Positions 58,684 to 64,000 of a DNA stretch of 64,000 bases are shown here, piece by piece. Below the pieces are notes generated by a model. It did not search any database and was not told where the DNA came from. It saw nothing but the letters and a program-made list of their open reading frames with translations. This DNA comes from Panicum virgatum (taxonomy: Eukaryota; Streptophyta; Magnoliopsida; Poales; Poaceae). Location: contig NC_053144.1 in the NCBI RefSeq assembly GCF_016808335.1, forward strand, positions 18,956,403-19,020,402, given 5' to 3'. The position numbers were made by a program, and so were the translations under genes. Positions within the stretch are counted from its first letter, which is position 1. Each line of letters begins with the position of its first letter.

Positions 58684-61600
58684 CTATGGCGCGAGCATGA
58701 CGGATCCGGCGAGGAGCAGCGCCGCGGACACCAGCCGGCTCACCGCGGACGGCGAGCGCGGCGCCGCGGCCGACACCCCCATCCTGTGATGCGGAGTTTG
58801 CTCCCTGAAACAGATCGGAACGGAGGAGCACGAGCAGAGAGCATCAGCAAACACGAGCAGGGTGTGGAGGAAGTTGAGCTGAATAAGAAGCTGGTGATCT
58901 GCGGGTGGGCCCATGCATACTTCTGGTACTTGTGGAGCTGGCCGCAGAAGAGGGCGTTGCCGGGGATGGCCATCTCGGTCTTGTTGCCGGCGTCCTCCGA
59001 GTTGACGACCCTGACGTAGACCTCCTGCCCCAGGTACCACGAGTCCAGGTTCTGGGACCGCACGTTCCAGACGCCGACGTTGTCCAGCGACACCAGCACC
59101 GCCGCCCACGCCCCCGGGTACACCTGGATCGTGCTCCGCGCCACGCCGTCGCCCTTGTTGTACGTGCCCCGGCTGTCCTCCGTCCACTCGCCGTAGTCCA
59201 TCCTGCACGCGCCGCCGCAGACGACCACGAACACGGGTCGGGGCTTTAGTATCTCTACCATGCATCCAAGATCGGCAAGAGCGGCACGTCGATCGATATA
59301 TAGATCGATCCATTACCCGACGACGAAGAAGGCGTATCCGTCCATGTGGTAGCTCTGCATCTTGGCGTCGTCGTTCTGGAAGATGAGCTCCATGAACCCG
59401 CGGTAGGTGCCGTTGATGACGGACCGCGCGACCCGGGGAGCGGCGCCCCGCGGCGGCGGCCGCTCCGGGAAGTCGAGCGTGTACACGCCCTCCACCCCGT
59501 ACGCGTCCGCCAGCCGGAGCGGCGTCTCTGGCGGCACGAAGGAGAGCCCGTTCAGCGCCGCGCGCCGCCGCCGCCCGCCGCCGACCCGCGCCGGCGCCTC
59601 GCCCCGCAGCAGGTACGCCTGCGTCACGTTGATGGACGAGTACCGGAACGAGCCCTGCGGGTTGGGCCGCGCCGCGCCGGCGCTCAGGTTCCACCGGACG
59701 GACCGCGCCTGGTTCATGGAGAAGCTCCGGTCGTCCCGGTCCTGGGGCGGGTCTGGGAGCGGGCCGGCGGCGGGGCCCCGGGAGTTGGAGTAGCGGAGCA
59801 CGGCGACGCCGGTGACGCGGCGCCAGAGGGACTCGTTCACCTGCCGGGCGCTGGCCACGACGTAGTAGTCGGAGCTGGCGTTCTGGTCCGTGGCGACGAG
59901 GAAGGAGTAGGACTGGCCGACGTGGACGTCCAGGCTGGTGTAGTTCTGCTGAGTGGTGTAGGAGCCCTCCGTCTCCACCAGCAGCATGGTGTGGCCCTGG
60001 ACCCGGAAGTTGAGGCTCGTCGACGTGCCCACGTTGTGCACCCGGATGCGGTACGTCCTGCCTGCGCCATCAACCCAACCGGCCATTGTAAGTGGTTTTT
60101 GTAGCACTACTGAATTGTGCTTATCAGGCAACTCGATGCGATCTCGGTCGACAACTCGTCTTGTAAAAATGGTTGGCAATTTGTAGTCGCAATGGCAGCA
60201 CAAAGCTTTGCTGCCCTTGGGAACAGGTCAGTACAGAGACGGTGCTGTTTCAGATGCGAATTTGTGCAGAAGCAAACACGGGAAAAACGCCTTGCTCTCA
60301 GTACAAGAGTCTGTGTAAGCCGGGACAGCTCTCGCCTCTCGGTACAATACAGGCTCGCGAGCGTTCAGGTGTATCTCTTCATGCTGCAACATCATTGTTG
60401 GATAAGCAGAAGCTTTCTCCAATAATTTAGTATAGTTCAAGTTTATGTGATTCATTGGGTTGGTTTCGTACTAGTGCCAATCTTCGGATCTAGCTAGCAC
60501 TCCCTGTAGAATTCTTTTTTATGCTCCCTTAGATCCCAAATATATACTTACAAATTATATGAATTTTTACTACACCAAGAATCCTCGTTCTAATAGTCAT
60601 CCAAATAAGAGGGTTAAAGTTTAGTCCTAGGACATAAATAAGACTACTTACATAGTTTGGATGTACCGAGTATATACTTTTCCTAAAAGAAAGAGATATT
60701 TAGAAGCATCAGTAATGATAAAATCATACAATGTTTTGAAGAGATGAAAAAACACCGCATGCTAGTGCCTAACAAAAAAGTAGTGGTATGATTACCTCTA
60801 TCTGAATTTAAGAGTTTTTAAAGTTATTGTTCTCCATGTCACTAATTTAATGTCCCTTGTGTAGATTACTCCTCGTGAAGAACACGACTAATGGAAATAG
60901 GCATAGGATTATCCATTAGTCTGGTATGGATCGGAATTCATATATGTCATTTTTACTTTTTCTTGTGATGTACTTTTTCTATGTTTTCACATGAAACTAT
61001 TCTAGACTATTTCGTTAACATATTTTGGGAATAAGACATGTGTTGATGAGTGGGCTATAATAGCCAGCCTCCCCTAATTTTTATTTCCTGGATCCGCCCT
61101 GTCACGAACGAAAAATGCAGAGATTTCAGTATACAGTCACTTCGGATCTCCGTCTTCAGTTCGTTGTGTACCTTTCAGTTTCCCATTGTCAGCTACTTTA
61201 TCAACTGGAAGCTATTTGCGTGGTAACAGAACTATATACCTATACTGACTGGCATTGATGCTTGAATGATGAATGAATCATTTTTTGTGCCATTTTTTCT
61301 CTCTCGAAAGATTGTGCCGTAAGTTGAACGGCACAATAGTTGAAGGGATCAAGGGAGTTTTTTTTTTGGGTTATATTGTGGCAGCATGTCAGCACTCTGC
61401 AATCTAACGACCTCTTGCTCCCAAGCTTCTGTCACTGTTATCTACCAAACATTTCTGTCACTGGATGATAAGACTACAGTAAGATGGCGTGGACTGTGCA
61501 GGACTGATATGATGGTAGTGTATAGTGTCAGTTCAGAACTAACAGGACAGAGTACTGCACCACCAGAGAGGACTGAAGTCAGCAAGAAAACTCTGAAGTT

Positions 61601-62856
61601 AACACGTCTTAACACTCTACAGACTAAAGGTGAGTGACCACCCCTTATTTTTATACCTGGAAAGTTACTAAGTTAGTACTATGAAACAGGGTGTCAAGAT
61701 TCTTGTCCTAAGAGAAAACAATACTCTCGCTCTGCACAACTCAAAAGCCATGCAACCTGCTCCAGTTCTCCTCCACTTGCCCGCCCGTCAGTCTTACGGA
61801 TTAATGCAGTAGTACAGTGGTAACACGAGCCTCACGAGGGGCCTGAACAATCGATTACCCGGATGCACATTGAAGGTCTCGTACTCGATGCCGGCCGGCA
61901 CAAGGCTGTCGTTGTACCGGTACGGGCCCTTGCCGTTTATCAGCACGCCGTCCGTCATCCCCAGGTCCTTCCCTTTGTCCAGCATCTTCCTCAGGTCCTG
62001 CAATTCCAGAGCGAAACAGCTCACTTCAATTCCATACTTCTTCGGCACAGGCGGCGCCAAACGATAACGGTGGTGCTGAGGCCTTGTTTTTGAGCTAGTT
62101 AATTGGGGTGCAAGAGTGATTTATTTACCGTGTGGTTCTTGTTGTACCAGTCGCCGATGAGGATGGTGATGTCGCCGTCGGGGCGGCCGAAGGGCACGGC
62201 GATGACGTCGCGGTTGTTGACGACGATGCCGCCGTAGCCGCCGGCGGCGCGCTGCAGGCCGGTGGAGGGGAAGTAGAAGAAGCTGCCGATCTGGTCCTTG
62301 ACCTGGAACTCGTACGTCCAGTTCCAGCCGGACGGGATGGGGCAGTTGGTGCCCAGCACCCCGTCCTGCCAGCAGTTCTTCCGGTGCTGGATCCCGTTCC
62401 TGCATGCGTTCCGAAATCACAACATGGATGGTACGATGCTCGCTTGCATTCGAAGGAGCGTGTGTGTGCTCACCAGGTGATGAGAAGCGGCTCGTCGAGG
62501 TCGTTGAGCACGTTGACGACGACGTTCCAGTTGGTGGTGATGTTCACGACGGGGCCCGGGAACTTGCCGTTGATGCCTATCACCTGCCGGCAGCCGCGGC
62601 TCGTCAGCACCAAACTAACATGCTCCGATGACTTGGAAGAATTAATGTGGAAGGAAAGTCTCAGGCCGGGATAGATGGCCGGCGCGGCGCGGGTGGCGCC
62701 GTACGTCGGCCGAGAACGCTAGCTTGCCTGCTGCTTGATGCCGAGCGGCGCCGCGGTGACATAGGAGACGTCCCAGTCGAAGAAGGCGTAGGGGTCGGTG
62801 GCCAGCGCCGCCCGCAGCGCCAGCAGGGACGCCGCCAGCGCGAGAAGCCGCCGCAT
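58684..62856 (-). CDS. SKS: SKU5/SKS-type GPI-anchored multicopper-oxidase-like protein
   Basis: A cell-surface glycoprotein of the SKU5-similar group, which affects directional growth and wall expansion. Seven exons (high to low): 62728-62856, 62474-62583, 62129-62399, 61859-61997, 59317-60061, 58921-59202 and 58684-58804, giving 598 aa; the phases join cleanly. Intron 1 has a GC-AG type donor (CAG|GCAAGC); the others are GT-AG. The signal peptide is about 1-19. Three cupredoxin domains follow, with FPGPVVNITTNWNVVVNVLN, NCWQDGVLGTNCPIPSGWNW, KDQIGSFFYFPS, YRIRVHNVGTSTSLNFRVQG and VETEGSYTTQQNYTSLDVHV. Where ascorbate oxidase has HWHG, this protein has TWNG (79-82), and the C-terminal HCHxxxH motif is absent, so copper catalysis is unlikely, as for SKU5. 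The C-terminus is hydrophobic (VSRLVSAALLLAGSVMLAP) after a small-residue patch, a GPI-anchor signal. Several N-x-S/T sites are present. Confidence 0.94.
60062..61858 (-). other. Long intron 4 of the SKS gene
   Basis: A 1.8-kb AT-rich intron between the exons ending VHPG and starting RTYRIRV. It contains worn repeat sequence around 60525-60690 with Stowaway-like wording (CTCCCTTAGATCCCAAATAT). The small open frames in it have no homology I recognise. Confidence 0.75.
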
Positions 62857-64000
62857 CGCGAGGCTCTGGGCTTTCGTCCTGGGAAACGAGAGCGCTACGA
62901 GGACGTGGGGAGGAGAAAGTGGCGGGCAAAGCAAGGCGAGATGCCAAGCGGATTCACCTGCAGCTGCGGAAGACCGGCAGTGGGCAGCCGGCAGCGGCCT
63001 GGTGCTGGGGGCGGCCGGGCGGGCAAAGCAATCGATGGGTCACAGAGACTCACAGGGTGGCAGGCACAGCAGGATTGGGGTCGGGGACCGGCCTGGCCTG
63101 GCGTCGCGTCGCACGGGTCCTCCCGCGGCGGCCGCGGGTTTTGTACGGGTTTGCGCCAGCGCCTGCGGTGGGCGTTTCTGCGCGGCGCGGCGCGACGGGA
63201 GATTTGTCACTTGCAGGGCTTTTGCATGGCCGGGCGTCGCCGTGGGGTTTCCCCCGTTGCGAGATTTGCTGGCGGTTTTGGCGGCGTCATTCAGTTACCG
63301 TTTCCGTACGGATAAGATGGGCAGGGCAGTAGGGCAGCGTACCCTTTGCCGGCTACTTGCATCATGCAAGTTGAGAGGTTATGGAGCACGTTACGACGGA
63401 ATGCAACGCAGCATGCAGTCTGACACGGGGCAACATGGGTGCTAGTGCAGATCAATACGCGCAGCATCTCACAGCAATGTGCACGTCGCAGTGCGCTCAT
63501 CCATCTTAAATCGCAACTTCAAGTATTAAAACATCGCCGGCCGGAGGACTACGGTCGAGGCGAGCGAGCCCATGTTGCCCTGCTGCACTCGCGCACATGA
63601 GCCGAACTGGCGGCGCACGTCGCGGCGGCGCCGGCCGCCGCCGCCCGAGTCGCCAGCGAACGGCCGGCCACCAGACGATCGAGAGAGCCCGCGCGCCGGC
63701 CAGTTTGGGCTCTGTCCACTCCGGACTCCGCGCAGGGCCATTGGCCCATGGAGCGCGCGCGCGGCGTGGGGGATGCGGTGGCACGGGGAGCCGCGCGGGC
63801 CGCGGCGGTTGGTTCCGGCCGGTGCGCGCATGCGCAGCGCAACCGCGCGACACTGCACGTGCATGGGCCCCGTGGCCGCGCCCAGAATTATTACCCCCGA
63901 GCGAGGTGAGCGGGGACGGTAACGGAGCAAGACGTCAAACATAGTGAGTAGTGATGGGCACGGACGAACGGTGGATTCTGGTTTTACTACCGCAGCAGCC
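62857..64000 (-). promoter_or_regulatory. SKS upstream region and window end
   Basis: GC-rich, without a clear TATA box on the - strand. The open frames on both strands (for example 62647-63445 and 63506-63944) overlap one another and lack domains. No second gene is supported before the end of the window. Confidence 0.45.

Overview
This window is nuclear DNA of a grass (Poaceae), probably of the panicoid kind, though the species cannot be fixed from the sequence alone. The evidence is GT-AG (and one GC-AG) spliced genes with GC-rich 5' exons, a monocot-type YABBY gene, and typical grass transposons: Ty3/gypsy Tat-lineage elements with an antisense extra ORF, a plant L1-type LINE, Stowaway and Tourist-like MITEs, a tRNA-derived SINE and hAT-like and Mutator-like non-autonomous elements. 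There are no bacterial, organellar or CRISPR features.

Three host genes are well supported. (1) A seven-exon YABBY transcription factor of the FIL/YAB3 clade on the + strand (28883-32509, 312 aa). (2) A single-exon DUF641 protein of the GIL1/IRKI family on the - strand (48636-50063, 475 aa). (3) A seven-exon SKU5/SKS-type GPI-anchored multicopper-oxidase-like protein on the - strand (58684-62856, 598 aa). They do not form a pathway; they are ordinary plant genes separated by transposons.

Layout: 1-10.6 kb is intergenic DNA carrying three MITEs, a SINE with a clean target duplication, a Stowaway MITE and microsatellites. 10.6-14.2 kb is a very young non-autonomous LTR retrotransposon; its two 1049-bp LTRs read the same and are flanked by TATAA. 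Only 182 bp further on, 14.4-27.2 kb is a related, older autonomous-type element in the same (-) orientation. It has decayed gag, protease, RT, two RNase H domains and integrase, plus an extra ORF on the opposite strand with a candidate 78-nt intron. 27.2-32.5 kb is the YABBY promoter, leader and gene. 32.5-34.9 kb is GC-rich DNA with no recognised gene. 34.9-45.5 kb is a full-length L1-type LINE (- strand) bounded by a perfect 14-bp duplication. It is broken by frameshifts and split by a 3.4-kb TG...CA insertion with a 5-bp duplication, best read as a solo LTR. 46.1-47.8 kb holds two MITEs and a hAT-like element with a perfect 8-bp duplication. The DUF641 gene, further MITEs and a second hAT-like element follow. 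A Mutator-like element with inverted repeats of about 190 bp ends 16 bp past the stop codon of the SKS gene, which closes the window together with its upstream region.

I see no convincing undescribed multi-gene system. The most interesting points are the neighbouring autonomous/non-autonomous LTR pair with shared non-coding modules, the antisense ORF, the nested LINE, the MULE at the SKS 3' end and two short uORFs in front of the YABBY start. All coordinates and alignments come from reading the sequence by eye.
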